Virus record (IMG/VR): IMGVR_UViG_3300034068_001182
Location: 1-22,053 of that record
Direction: 5' to 3' (one strand)
Length of the DNA stretch: 22,053 nt
DNA from: a virus
The notes below the pieces were generated by a model, which was not told where the DNA came from, made no database searches, and worked only from the letters and a program-made list of their open reading frames with translations. The translations under genes were made by a program, and so were the position numbers. Of this stretch, positions 6,056-12,148 are shown one piece after another (the first letter of the stretch is position 1; each line of letters starts with the position of its first letter).

Positions 6056-6268
6056 TTATGATAGGCTTTCGTCCAAGATAGGCAACAGCCTATTCACTAA
6101 GTTATCATGAGTCTCCTTGTCCAGATCCTGCGGTGGCATGATAACATCGACACCGTTTGATGTCTCGATCTTGTGGCAGGATAGGGATACCTCGTCCGAC
6201 ACCACAAGACAAACAAAGAACTGCCCCAGTTCTGTGCTTAGCATAGTGTGAAGAACTAACGTTTCCAT
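6056..6268 (-). CDS. 70-residue protein, unknown
   Basis: The frame starts at ATG 6268, overlapping the end of a 20-codon micro-ORF in another frame. The N-terminal half is hydrophobic beta-like (LVLHTMLS, FFVCLVVSDEVSL); the C-terminal half is acidic and helical (DLDKETHDNLVNRLL, ending in DESLS). It follows the GP88-like gene by 51 bp and is probably in the same transcript. No family recognised. Confidence 0.5.
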   Translation of the reverse strand: METLVLHTMLSTELGQFFVCLVVSDEVSLSCHKIETSNGVDVIMPPQDLDKETHDNLVNRLLPILDESLS

Positions 6269-6318
6269 GTGATAAGAAGAAGTGAGATGACCGTTACGAT
6301 AAAATTTAAAATGTCCAT
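6256..6318 (-). CDS. possible 20-residue membrane micro-peptide
   Basis: The ATG lies one base after the stop of the GP88-like gene (TAAAATG) and the frame ends in TAG inside the start of the 6056-6268 gene. The product is almost entirely hydrophobic (IVTVISLLLI core) with a WKR end, like a minimal transmembrane peptide. It could be a coupling ORF or chance; evidence is only position and composition. Confidence 0.25.
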   Translation of the reverse strand: MDILNFIVTVISLLLITWKR

Positions 6319-6319
6319 T

Positions 6320-7018
6320 TTATTGAGGCTCAAGGACAAAACCTGTTTCGTCTTTTTTCGCAAGACCTTTCTCCTTAAGTCCGACAATCTTACCAGAGCC
6401 ATCCAAGAAACGCAAGTCCGTTTCGTCGCCGTCGATAACTTCGTGACCATAGTAAACAGAGGGAAGAGACTTGCGAAACACCATAGCGACATTACCGCCC
6501 GACTTAAGAAACGCCAAAGCAATTGCGCCGTTACTTTCCGAACGGGAGAAAGTGAGATGATAATTTTTCGGCATGTCGCCATTCACAAAACTAGTCATAC
6601 GCTTTGCGCTTTTGGTATAGTCGTAAAATTGGACTTGTGGGAAAGCGTCAAAGATAGAAACACCGTTGAGTTTGATTTGTTCCCACGGAAGATCAGACGT
6701 AAGGTTGAGGCGGAAGCAAGGCTGCATTTTGTTTTTATCAGCTTTGCGGATAGCCTTCGCCACCTCATCCCACAGCATAACCAAAAAGATAGTTTTGCTG
6801 GTGAAGAATAAGCGCGTTTTGGCGATGCGTGCCTTTTGCACCGAGGACATGGCACCGCGCCCCGCTGTATTGAGGCAAGCGGCGGCACATCCAACGGATT
6901 GATCTTTGCAGACATTAAAGCCTGAAAGGTTGGCGGGAGCGAGATGAATCCCGAAGGTGATCCAACCGAGCTTTTCACCTTTGCGAGTCTTGGCGTTTCC
7001 AGAGTTGAGGAGTTGCAT
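6320..7018 (-). CDS. GP88-like Cys-containing phage protein
   Basis: A 232-residue protein from ATG 7018; a longer frame reads back through the promoter and box and is rejected. Near the N-terminus come NAKTRKG (8-14), GIHLAPA (23-29), then C37, C44 and C48 in CAAACLNTAGRG, then ARIAKTRLFF. This order matches my memory of the GP88 family of mycobacteriophage and marine phage proteins (conserved Cys cluster, then an arginine/lysine helix). Biochemical role unknown; the Cys cluster could hold a metal centre. The mRNA is nearly leaderless: the -10 lies 8 bp before the ATG. Confidence 0.6.
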   Translation of the reverse strand: MQLLNSGNAKTRKGEKLGWITFGIHLAPANLSGFNVCKDQSVGCAAACLNTAGRGAMSSVQKARIAKTRLFFTSKTIFLVMLWDEVAKAIRKADKNKMQPCFRLNLTSDLPWEQIKLNGVSIFDAFPQVQFYDYTKSAKRMTSFVNGDMPKNYHLTFSRSESNGAIALAFLKSGGNVAMVFRKSLPSVYYGHEVIDGDETDLRFLDGSGKIVGLKEKGLAKKDETGFVLEPQ

Positions 7019-7026
7019 ACGACCAA

Positions 7027-7054
7027 AGAATACACGCGGGCGCGGATTGCGCAA
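7027..7054 (-). promoter_or_regulatory. promoter of the GP88-like gene
   Basis: TTGCGC (7049-7054), 16 bp, TATTCT (7027-7032), 8 bp to the ATG. Confidence 0.6.
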
Positions 7055-7084
7055 GGGTTTTCTGCATCCCACGCCGAAAAAAAA

Positions 7085-7114
7085 AGACTGCGCATTTCTT
7101 GCTTCGCGCTTGAC
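7085..7114. repeat. conserved CTGCGCATTTCTTGCTT box, copy 2
   Basis: Same box as at 5853, upstream of the GP88-like gene promoter. The TTGACA at its end is followed by AGATGC then GTCAA, an inverted TTGAC/GTCAA pair. Confidence 0.6.
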
Positions 7115-7145
7115 AAGATGCGTCAAGAACTTTCTGTGTCATGAT

Positions 7146-7223
7146 GTAACTCGTTGATTATCAACGACTTACGCGGGCGGGGCCCCCCGCGTCGGCGTAA
7201 CTCATTGGTTTTCAACGACTTAT
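7146..7223. repeat. R4 compound dyad element
   Basis: Dyads at 7146-7172 and 7197-7223 (51 bp apart) with GGGGCCCCCC between. The gene-free 304 bp around it read, on the minus strand: DUF932 gene end, terminator, promoter into R4, R4, conserved box, GP88-like gene promoter. Confidence 0.9.
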
Positions 7224-7233
7224 GACTTGAGAC

Positions 7234-7261
7234 GCTTTACGACATTTTCTTTTTTTGTCAA
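7234..7261 (-). promoter_or_regulatory. promoter directed into R4
   Basis: TTGACA (7256-7261), 16 bp, TAAAGC (7234-7239); the R4 dyad starts exactly 10 bp later. It sits just downstream of a terminator, so it starts a new transcript whose first element would be R4. Confidence 0.65.
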
Positions 7262-7282
7262 GAACTTTTTCAGAAATTGGGC

Positions 7283-7314
7283 AAAAAAAACCGCTCCCCT
7301 TTCGAGGAGCGGTT
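7283..7314 (-). terminator. intrinsic terminator after the DUF932 gene
   Basis: On the minus strand AACCGCTCC, loop TCGAAAG, GGAGCGGTT, then eight T. Strong GC stem with U-tract. Confidence 0.9.
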
Positions 7315-7322
7315 TGGGTTTG

Positions 7323-8126
7323 TCAAGCCGAAATCACGACAGTCGGCGTTTCCGATTCGTCGTCCGCGCCAGCATCGGCGGGATCGATGTCAATCGTAAT
7401 TTGCGGACGATGCCCAGCCATGCGGTCGAAAACGCTTTGTGCAGTCATCGTGCGGAAGGGAAGCTTGGACAAATCGCCACCCTTGAGGTTTTCGGTGATC
7501 GAGTTGTAAAGAGTCCACAACGTGCCACCCTTGAATTCTTCGTGGCGAGGGTTGCGGAATTCCTGAATCGCGCTGTAAATGTCGCGAGCAGGGAAAGCCT
7601 TGGAATCCACAAGGTCGATCAGGAGATCCGCCGCACGGTCGCGACCAATTTCCGTTTCCTTGTAAAGCTCAATCCGCTTTTCCATGTCGTTCCAGTGCGA
7701 AACAACGCGGGAAACAGCATCCGACAGCACGCGGGGAAGATCGGCCATGATGTTCGTGGTGTGGCGGCGAGCAAGCTTCACATCAGAAGAGAAGCAGAGA
7801 TTTTCGCAGACCAGCATCCGATTGCCAACGCAGATCGAGGCGGCGAAGCTCTTGTCGTGAGCGTTGCGCAGACCAAGAACGATTTGACGATCCACGCCGT
7901 CGATGCCCATACCCTTCAGAGCGAACCCGCCGAAGTAACGCTGCCCGCCGCGAGCGAGCGAATGCTCTTCGATGTCCACACTCAGACCAGCGCGACCGAT
8001 AGCGTCCCGCGTAAGGTTGACGAGTTGGGCGTGAGGAATCGGGGTGAAAGAATCGGTGCGGTCAGGAGTCGCGACGGTCGCGAGTTGATCAGCGGAAACC
8101 TTGTTTTTTGCGATGATGAGGGCCAT
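7323..8126 (-). CDS. DUF932-type phage/plasmid protein
   Basis: A 267-residue protein. The central RNAHDKSFAASICVGNRMLVC followed by ENLCFSSDVKLARRHT is the hallmark of the DUF932 family found on phages and plasmids; length is within the usual 250-350 range. The C-terminus is acidic (DPADAGADDESE). Function has not been settled for the family. The start ATG 8126 has a 50-nt CA-rich leader with a GTCGCC/GGCGAC hairpin and no Shine-Dalgarno. Own promoter and strong terminator make this a monocistronic unit. Confidence 0.8.
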   Translation of the reverse strand: MALIIAKNKVSADQLATVATPDRTDSFTPIPHAQLVNLTRDAIGRAGLSVDIEEHSLARGGQRYFGGFALKGMGIDGVDRQIVLGLRNAHDKSFAASICVGNRMLVCENLCFSSDVKLARRHTTNIMADLPRVLSDAVSRVVSHWNDMEKRIELYKETEIGRDRAADLLIDLVDSKAFPARDIYSAIQEFRNPRHEEFKGGTLWTLYNSITENLKGGDLSKLPFRTMTAQSVFDRMAGHRPQITIDIDPADAGADDESETPTVVISA

Positions 8127-8182
8127 GATAGTAGTTGCTTTGGTTTGGTTTGGATCAGGTCGCCATCAGCGGCGACAAGGAG

Positions 8183-8210
8183 AAGATAGCACATGCAGCG
8201 GATTTGTCCA
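8183..8210 (-). promoter_or_regulatory. promoter of the DUF932 gene
   Basis: TGGACA (8205-8210), 16 bp, TATCTT (8183-8188). Confidence 0.5.
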
Positions 8211-8242
8211 CACCTTTTTGAATGTTTTTGTGAGATTCTTTT

Positions 8243-8271
8243 TTCTCCGCATTTTATGCTTTCTGCTTGAC
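8243..8271. repeat. conserved CTCCGCATTTTATGCTT box, copy 3
   Basis: Same box as at 5853; its TTGAC end is the -35 of the plus-strand promoter into R5. Confidence 0.6.
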
Positions 8272-8294
8272 ACGTAGAGGTTTTGCGGTAGAGG
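8267..8294 (+). promoter_or_regulatory. promoter directed into R5 from the left
   Basis: TTGACA, 16 bp, TAGAGG, then 10 bp to the R5 dyad. Confidence 0.55.
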
Positions 8295-8304
8295 CGCAAC
8301 TTAC

Positions 8305-8381
8305 GTAACTCGTTGAGTATCAAGGACTTACGCGCACGCGGGGGCCCCATCGACGTAAGTCGTTGAATATCAGCAACTTAT
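8305..8381. repeat. R5 compound dyad element
   Basis: Dyads at 8305-8331 and 8355-8381 (50 bp apart) with GGGGGCCCC between. The only copy with a fixed-geometry promoter pointing in from both sides. The 354 gene-free bases here hold terminator, two promoters, R5, the conserved box and the DUF932 promoter, and no gene. Confidence 0.9.
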
Positions 8382-8391
8382 GACTTGAGGC

Positions 8392-8419
8392 TCTTTACGA
8401 TATTTTCTTTTTTTGTCAA
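8392..8419 (-). promoter_or_regulatory. promoter directed into R5 from the right
   Basis: TTGACA (8414-8419), 16 bp, TAAAGA (8392-8397), 10 bp to R5. Nearly identical in sequence to the promoter at 7234-7261. Confidence 0.65.
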
Positions 8420-8440
8420 GAACTTTTTCTAGAACTACGC

Positions 8441-8469
8441 AAAAAAAAACGCTCCCCTTTCGGGGAGCG
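8441..8469 (-). terminator. intrinsic terminator after the SH3-fold gene
   Basis: Minus strand CGCTCCCC, loop GAAA, GGGGAGCG, then a run of nine T. Confidence 0.9.
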
Positions 8470-8480
8470 CCTTGGGTTTG

Positions 8481-8906
8481 TCAAGCGGAAACTTCCTTGA
8501 CGAGCGAACCGCAACGGAAGGTCACGATTGCGTCCTTGTGAGCGGATGCCCAAGTTTCGGTGTTGCGGTTGACGAAGGGAACGTATCCCGCGACGGTGAC
8601 ATTGTTCACGCCACCCTTGAGCAAGCGGCGATACTTGTCCTTGCCGTTGATGACGCGGACGGTGCCATCCTTCTTGACGAAGGTAATGGAGAAGAACTTT
8701 CCTTTGGTTTCAGCGATCAGGTTGTCGAGTTCGGTTTGCATGGTCTTTTGTTTCTTGGTTTCGGTTTCGAGGAGAGTCTGAATGAATTTGCGCTTGTTGT
8801 CAAGAGTTTTGTTGAGGCAGCGAATTTCGTCCGCGATCATGAGAGCCATGCAGACGAGGATGATGACGAGGGAAGAGGCGAGGACGAGCGTGGTGTTGTC
8901 GGTCAT
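8481..8906 (-). CDS. membrane-anchored SH3-fold-type phage protein
   Basis: A 141-residue protein with an N-terminal transmembrane helix (about residues 6-25), a charged coiled-coil-like stretch (30-65), then a beta-rich domain with GKFFSITFVKKDGTVRVING and KYRRLLKGG. The FFS..F.KKDG..R......LKGG pattern matches small phage proteins annotated as SH3 beta-barrel fold-containing, of unknown role; the membrane anchor fused to it is less usual. Monocistronic, with promoter at 8940 and terminator at 8441. Inner-membrane location inferred. Confidence 0.65.
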   Translation of the reverse strand: MTDNTTLVLASSLVIILVCMALMIADEIRCLNKTLDNKRKFIQTLLETETKKQKTMQTELDNLIAETKGKFFSITFVKKDGTVRVINGKDKYRRLLKGGVNNVTVAGYVPFVNRNTETWASAHKDAIVTFRCGSLVKEVSA

Positions 8907-8939
8907 TTGGTTTGTTTGGTGAGGTCAGGTGACGGGGAA

Positions 8940-8968
8940 AGAATGCATGAAAAACGGAGGTATTGCAA
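8940..8968 (-). promoter_or_regulatory. promoter of the SH3-fold gene
   Basis: TTGCAA (8963-8968), 17 bp, CATTCT (8940-8945). The leader begins TTTCCCCGTCACC, shared with the 12789 gene. Confidence 0.55.
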
Positions 8969-8998
8969 GCTCTTTCTAGTATTTTTTCGAGAATAAAA

Positions 8999-9027
8999 CA
9001 CTGCGCATTTCTTGCTTTTCGCTTGAC
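8999..9027. repeat. conserved CTGCGCATTTCTTGCTT box, copy 4
   Basis: Same box as at 5853; TTGAC end used as the -35 of the promoter into R6. Confidence 0.6.
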
Positions 9028-9050
9028 GATTTTGCGTTTCGTGGTAAAGA
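9023..9050 (+). promoter_or_regulatory. promoter directed into R6
   Basis: TTGACG, 16 bp, TAAAGA, then 10 bp to the R6 dyad. Confidence 0.6.
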
Positions 9051-9060
9051 AGCGATCTTC

Positions 9061-9138
9061 GTAACTCATTGATTATCAACGACTTACGCCTACGCGGGGG
9101 GCCCCAGCCCCGTAACTTATTGATACTTAGTGGGTTAG
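9061..9138. repeat. R6 compound dyad element
   Basis: Dyads at 9061-9087 and 9112-9138 (51 bp apart) with GGGGGGCCCC between. The second dyad is the most degenerate of the set and runs into a separate hairpin. Confidence 0.85.
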
Positions 9139-9166
9139 GTAGGGGAGCCACCACAACTCCCCTACC
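9138..9166. repeat. 10-bp hairpin next to R6
   Basis: GGTAGGGGAG pairs with CTCCCCTACC across 9 nt. It lies just past the 9183-9359 gene. No T-tract, so termination is uncertain. Confidence 0.6.
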
Positions 9167-9182
9167 ATGTTACCGCACCATG

Positions 9183-9359
9183 TCAACCAGAAATTTTCTT
9201 TTCTTTTTGGCTTGCTATGTAAGCGTCAGCAGTAGCAGCCATTCGGGCAAATTCAAGCCGCACGTTTTGATTTGCTTTTCCCGTGCTGTTCTCCAGCAGG
9301 TGAAACATGAAATCGAGAAGTTCTGACCATGTAGGGGTCGCGTCAATAGTTTTAGGCAT
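9183..9359 (-). CDS. 58-residue ATPTW-type small phage protein
   Basis: The frame from ATG 9359 to TGA gives MPKTIDATPTWSELL at the N-terminus, then LLENSTG and a helix ending in ARMAATADAY and a basic tail. I recall many small phage and prophage proteins with an ATPTW start and an R.MA..AD.Y helix; none has a known role. It is 8 bp downstream of the 9368-9631 gene, so it is the third gene of the 9759-9183 operon. Short length hides it from ordinary gene callers. Confidence 0.6.
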   Translation of the reverse strand: MPKTIDATPTWSELLDFMFHLLENSTGKANQNVRLEFARMAATADAYIASQKEKKISG

Positions 9360-9367
9360 GGCGAAAA

Positions 9368-9631
9368 TTAAATGATAAAATCAACTGGGTGTTGGATCAA
9401 TAGAAACTTTAGATGAACTGGATATTCTTGAACATAAAAGAAGACTCCGCAGTCTGCAATTTCAATATCTCCATCAATAGTGTCGAGATCAATTCTATCT
9501 TCTCCAGCGGAATCGGAAATGTATGGTATTTCGTCGTCATATCCAATGAAGTAAAGAGTATCGTTTACGCAGACAGCATAGCATTCAGAAAGAGCGTTGT
9601 GGAATTGCTCAAGAGAAATTGTTTGTTTCAT
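9368..9631 (-). CDS. acidic 87-residue protein, unknown
   Basis: From ATG 9631 (the longer frame to 9697 is not supported). The ATG overlaps the TGA of the 43-residue ORF upstream (ATGA). The protein is beta-rich and acidic (DDEIPY, AGEDRIDLDTIDGDIE), ending in a hydrophobic strand. An internal promoter at 9697-9725 could also serve it. No family recognised. Confidence 0.55.
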   Translation of the reverse strand: MKQTISLEQFHNALSECYAVCVNDTLYFIGYDDEIPYISDSAGEDRIDLDTIDGDIEIADCGVFFYVQEYPVHLKFLLIQHPVDFII

Positions 9632-9759
9632 TTTCGGCAGGCTTTCTTGTTTTGTTGTTTCTTTTTGCTTGGGAAGCAGAAGGTGGGCGGCGGGCAAGTG
9701 TGCCGCACCAAGTTGCGCATGTCAAGCGAGTTCTTGGAAAGAGTTTTGGGCTTTTTCAT
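9628..9759 (-). CDS. basic 43-residue protein
   Basis: Begins at ATG 9759, 9 bp after a good -10 with a consensus -35, and ends by ATGA overlap with the next gene. The product is basic (MKKPKTLSKNSL start, KKKQQNKKACRK end) with a Pro/Cys-rich middle (CPPPTFCFP). Promoter placement and coupling support it; no homologue recognised. Confidence 0.45.
   Translation of the reverse strand: MKKPKTLSKNSLDMRNLVRHTCPPPTFCFPSKKKQQNKKACRK
9697..9725 (-). promoter_or_regulatory. possible internal promoter for 9368-9631
   Basis: TTGACA (9720-9725), 17 bp, CACACT (9697-9702), inside the 43-residue ORF. Confidence 0.4.
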
Positions 9760-9768
9760 GGCGGCGAG

Positions 9769-9797
9769 AGAATGAATCAAAGTAAACAACCTGTCAA
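9769..9797 (-). promoter_or_regulatory. promoter of the 9759-9183 operon
   Basis: TTGACA (9792-9797), 17 bp, CATTCT (9769-9774), 9 bp to the ATG. The -35 overlaps the stop of the upstream gene. Confidence 0.65.
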
Positions 9798-9985
9798 TCT
9801 TTTTTTGGCAACCAATCTGCGGGATACCAGTTTTGGCGCAATTCTTTTCGGATGACTCTTTTCAACTGATCCAAATCGTAAGAATTAGCCTTGCGACAAA
9901 GGCCGCTTCTAAGGATGATTTCATCCATCGATTGTTCAACGTGTTTGTTGAAATTGTGCATGTTTTTGATTGGTGGATTCATCAT
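9794..9985 (-). CDS. 63-residue helical protein, unknown
   Basis: Two adjacent ATG codons (9985 and 9982) could start it. Contains NFNKHVEQSMDEIILRSGL, then a helix (DLDQLKRVIRKELRQNW) and a short YPADWLPKKD tail. Mostly alpha-helical and basic. Promoter TTGACT/TAAATT at 10009-10036 overlaps the end of the SprT-like gene. No family recognised. Confidence 0.5.
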   Translation of the reverse strand: MMNPPIKNMHNFNKHVEQSMDEIILRSGLCRKANSYDLDQLKRVIRKELRQNWYPADWLPKKD

Positions 9986-10008
9986 TGGCGAAGCGTTAAG
10001 CTGGGATC

Positions 10009-10036
10009 AATTTAGCAGTAGGATTGAAACAGTCAA
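10009..10036 (-). promoter_or_regulatory. promoter of the 9794-9985 gene
   Basis: TTGACT (10031-10036), 16 bp, TAAATT (10009-10014). Confidence 0.45.
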
Positions 10037-10362
10037 GCAGGGATTCTAGTTCTTGCGGGAATTTTCATTCGGCGGCATTGAGCTTTGAAATCCGCGCCGT
10101 GAAGTTGCCAACGATTATTCTTGCGCAAAAACTTCTTGCCGTTCGCTTCGAACGTTAGAAAGTGGGCAATCTCATGTTTCAGAACCTCATCAAACAAACT
10201 GAAGCGTTTCAGGATCAAAACATTTAATTTGATTTTATTCTGGTAAACACAAGCAAGACCCAAAGTCCTTTCTGATTCGAACCATTCGATTCTCAAGTGG
10301 GCCTGACCCCATTGTTTCAGGGTCAGGCGAATGTATTGATCAACTTCTTGCTTGGTGAGCAT
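10033..10362 (-). CDS. SprT-like zinc metalloprotease domain protein
   Basis: A 109-residue protein with H63-E-I-A-H67 (the HExxH zinc-binding and catalytic motif) and a third histidine ligand candidate H88 in LHGADFKAQCRRM, the spacing and context of SprT-like/WLM minimal proteases. A hydrophobic strand (KIKLNVLIL) precedes the motif as in that fold. Bacterial and eukaryotic relatives act on DNA-bound proteins; in a phage the substrate is unknown. It lies 9 bp after the stop of the 10372-10695 gene, so it is second in an operon. Confidence 0.75.
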   Translation of the reverse strand: MLTKQEVDQYIRLTLKQWGQAHLRIEWFESERTLGLACVYQNKIKLNVLILKRFSLFDEVLKHEIAHFLTFEANGKKFLRKNNRWQLHGADFKAQCRRMKIPARTRIPA

Positions 10363-10371
10363 GGAGAAAGT

Positions 10372-10695
10372 TTATCGGTTGTCGGACAGGAACGCAAGGA
10401 AATCTTCAGCCAAGGAACTGATTAGTTCTTCCGTGTAAAACCAAGGATCATCCATCGGGTGAAGATCTTTCACGATGCATTCCCAAGGCTTCACATCTTT
10501 TTGATCTGGCGATTCCTCATCGATCATGGCCAAGCAAAGACGTTCGGCACTCCAATCTTGAGGCCAACCCGCGAGGAAGTGACTCGCTGCCTTCAGGTAA
10601 GCAGCAGCTTGCACAGGTTGGCGAAGATCAAGACCAGCGGAAAAGTCTTCTTTCAATTTGATGACGGCGGGTGGTTCTGGTAGCGTGTTTTTCAT
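10372..10695 (-). CDS. 107-residue acidic protein, unknown
   Basis: Rich in D, E, W and P, with LKAASHFLAGWPQDWSAERL and KPWECIVKDLHPMDDPW; mostly helical. The ATG is 9 bp after TAGAAT of a consensus-like promoter (10705-10733) that overlaps the stop of the preceding gene. Co-transcribed with the SprT-like gene. No family recognised. Confidence 0.55.
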   Translation of the reverse strand: MKNTLPEPPAVIKLKEDFSAGLDLRQPVQAAAYLKAASHFLAGWPQDWSAERLCLAMIDEESPDQKDVKPWECIVKDLHPMDDPWFYTEELISSLAEDFLAFLSDNR

Positions 10696-10704
10696 GGCGG
10701 AGAG

Positions 10705-10733
10705 ATTCTAAGGTTTTTGCGCGGATTAGTCAA
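10705..10733 (-). promoter_or_regulatory. promoter of the 10372/10033 operon
   Basis: TTGACT (10728-10733), 17 bp, TAGAAT (10705-10710), 9 bp to the ATG. Confidence 0.65.
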
Positions 10734-10878
10734 TGCCCAAGACAATCTTTCTTGCTTGCTGGTATTGAGCTTCTTCAACTTGTTTTTGCAACCAACTCTT
10801 GCTTTGGAACACTTCAGGACCAAGAGTAAAGCGGCGGCGGCGAACGAACAGAGACAGAATGAATTGGATTGCTTTCAT
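10726..10878 (-). CDS. 50-residue basic protein with hydrophobic N-terminus
   Basis: The frame from ATG 10878 gives an amphipathic or hydrophobic start (MKAIQFILSLFV), an RRRR stretch, then a helical Gln-rich tail (WLQKQVEEAQYQQARK). The ATG is exactly 6 bp after the TACCTT -10, the leaderless geometry found elsewhere, which supports both gene and start. Its stop overlaps the next promoter. Function unknown; membrane association is possible. Confidence 0.5.
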   Translation of the reverse strand: MKAIQFILSLFVRRRRFTLGPEVFQSKSWLQKQVEEAQYQQARKIVLGID

Positions 10879-10884
10879 GTCCAC

Positions 10885-10912
10885 AAGGTAACGGTTTTCG
10901 GCTCGATGTCAA
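10885..10912 (-). promoter_or_regulatory. promoter of the 50-residue gene (leaderless)
   Basis: TTGACA (10907-10912), 16 bp, TACCTT (10885-10890), 6 bp to the ATG. Confidence 0.6.
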
Positions 10913-10942
10913 AATCTTTTTTTATTATTTTTTTACTTGACA

Positions 10943-11002
10943 AGCTGTAAGAAAGTAAGCTGTAAATAGATAAGCTGTAAATAGATAAGCTGTAAATAGG
11001 TA
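10943..11002 (+). repeat. tandem 15-bp repeats AGCTGTAAATAGATA
   Basis: AGCTGTAA recurs at 10943, 10958, 10973 and 10988, an exact 15-bp period; the last three carry the full unit. The surrounding gene-free stretch from 10879 to 11196 contains this array, a divergent bipartite repeat (10990-11014) and R7, and no gene that I can see. Confidence 0.85.
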
Positions 11003-11014
11003 TTCGCCAAATAG
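10990..11014 (+). repeat. divergent bipartite repeat (GCTGTAA ... CAAATAG), copy i
   Basis: Formed by the last tandem unit plus CGCCAAATAGA, with the same 16-bp phase as copies a-h. Confidence 0.4.
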
Positions 11015-11036
11015 ACATGTGTTGAACATATGTTGT

Positions 11037-11183
11037 GCAACTCATTGATAATCAAGGAGTTACAATCGGCATAACTCATTGAAAATCAACGACTTACGTC
11101 GATGGGGCCCCCCGCCTCGGCGTAACTCGTTGACAATCAACGACTTACAGAGGTTCGCAAGTCGTTGACGCTCAAGGAGTTGC
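11037..11183. repeat. R7 compound dyad element (four dyads)
   Basis: Dyads at 11037-11063, 11071-11097, 11122-11148 and 11157-11183. The central two start 51 bp apart around GGGGCCCCCC; the outer two are satellites 34-35 bp away. The last has GCAAG/GTTGC ends. Largest copy, directly after the lysozyme gene. Confidence 0.9.
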
Positions 11184-11196
11184 AGATAAAGCCGAC

Positions 11197-11763
11197 TTAA
11201 CTGCGTAGGTCTATGATACCGCTCCATAAGGTAAGTTCCCACTTACGACGCTTAACTAAACCTTGAAGAACTTTTCCTCCACCCTTACGATACATAGGCA
11301 TAAGTTTTTCCACGCTATCATAGTTGCCAGAGTTAAGCCTATTCTTACCATTGATAAGTTTTTGGAGATTGCCTTCTCCAGTATTAAAAGCAAAAGAAGT
11401 TAACGCGCAAAGCTGATGTTCCTTGAGTGGAACCTTAACATTATTCAATACAATGCGCCGATAATGATCAAGCTCTTCAATCAATAGTTTTTCAGCCTGT
11501 TGTTTATTAACATAGCGTGACGCATACTCACCAGTATGACCATATCCAACAGTTAAGACACCAGCGGGGCAAACATATGGTGCGGGCTTGAAAGATTCAA
11601 AAGATTTAACACCCTCAATCATCTTATCTTCCCAAACAACATATTGTTTATTAGGCTTGACCAACACGGGAAAGTTCTTTTCATACGCCATCGGATTGAT
11701 AGCTTGAAAAGCAAAGGTAAGAATCAAAGAAAGCATAAGAAAAGAAAAGGTTAGGACTTTCAT
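11197..11763 (-). CDS. exported GH24 lysozyme (endolysin)
   Basis: A 188-residue protein. Residues 3-21 are hydrophobic after MK, ending AFQA, a plausible signal-peptidase site, so Sec-dependent export (or a releasable anchor) is likely. The muramidase core shows E56, C65 and T71 with the 9- and 6-residue spacings of the E-D/C-T catalytic triad of the T4 lysozyme family, followed by GYGHTG. Cys replaces the usual Asp, a known GH24 variant. Later ALTSFAFNTGEGNL and the Arg/Lys-rich KRRKWELTLW are also family-like. It cleaves peptidoglycan glycan strands in the periplasm. It lies 15 bp after a hydrophobic micro-protein, the likely holin. Confidence 0.9.
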   Translation of the reverse strand: MKVLTFSFLMLSLILTFAFQAINPMAYEKNFPVLVKPNKQYVVWEDKMIEGVKSFESFKPAPYVCPAGVLTVGYGHTGEYASRYVNKQQAEKLLIEELDHYRRIVLNNVKVPLKEHQLCALTSFAFNTGEGNLQKLINGKNRLNSGNYDSVEKLMPMYRKGGGKVLQGLVKRRKWELTLWSGIIDLRS

Positions 11764-11778
11764 TTTATTGTTTAAAAC

Positions 11779-11895
11779 TTAGAACAAACAAACGATAAAT
11801 TCTCCAATGGCCGATCCGATAAAGAAAGATGCCATAGACAAACAAACAAAGAAAAACAATCCGACAAGAGTGATGATGGGAATTAGGGAGTTCAT
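11779..11895 (-). CDS. 38-residue hydrophobic protein, candidate holin
   Basis: The frame from ATG 11895 gives an almost wholly hydrophobic protein (start MNSLIPIITLVGLFFFVCL, then a GSAIGEFIVCLF end), enough for one long or two short membrane helices. It stands directly upstream of the exported lysozyme in the same operon, where holins or lysis accessory proteins are expected. It has few charged residues (one E), and 38 residues is short for a holin, so an antiholin, spanin part or unrelated membrane peptide remains possible. Too short for ordinary gene finding. Confidence 0.5.
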   Translation of the reverse strand: MNSLIPIITLVGLFFFVCLSMASFFIGSAIGEFIVCLF

Positions 11896-11911
11896 ATCTT
11901 TTTTTTATAGG

Positions 11912-12082
11912 TTACAGGGTGACGTATCCGCCGATTTTGTTCGCTTCTTCTTTTGCTTTATTGTAAAGCTCAGCAAATGTCTTGCCAATGTTGTTTGGGG
12001 TGTAGCAATTGACAAGCTTGCCGTTGCGGTCGCGGACGATGATCATCGAGGTTTTCTTTCGGTTGGTGGTGGTGTTGCTCAC
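11912..12082 (-). CDS. 56-residue protein, leaderless GTG start
   Basis: GTG 12082 is exactly 6 bp after the TATTCT -10, which decides the start; an internal ATG at residue 13 is the alternative. A Thr/Asn/Lys-rich start (SNTTTNRKKTS) is followed by a small alpha/beta domain (IIVRDRNGKLVNCYTP, then a helix with FAELYNKAKEEANK). No family recognised. First gene of the lysis operon. Confidence 0.5.
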   Translation of the reverse strand: MSNTTTNRKKTSMIIVRDRNGKLVNCYTPNNIGKTFAELYNKAKEEANKIGGYVTL

Positions 12083-12088
12083 GCCCAA

Positions 12089-12117
12089 AGAATACAGCAG
12101 TGGGCGACTTGTTGCAA
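12089..12117 (-). promoter_or_regulatory. promoter of the lysis operon (leaderless)
   Basis: TTGCAA (12112-12117), 17 bp, TATTCT (12089-12094), 6 bp to GTG. Confidence 0.65.
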
Positions 12118-12148
12118 GCTCTTTTTGGTATTTTCTCAGAAAAAAAAT

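Noticed and set aside
6269-6811. 180-codon plus-strand reading frame
   Set aside because: Antisense to the GP88-like gene; no family resemblance.
7227-8189. 320-codon plus-strand reading frame
   Set aside because: It is the antisense shadow of the DUF932 gene and also runs over the terminator and promoter.
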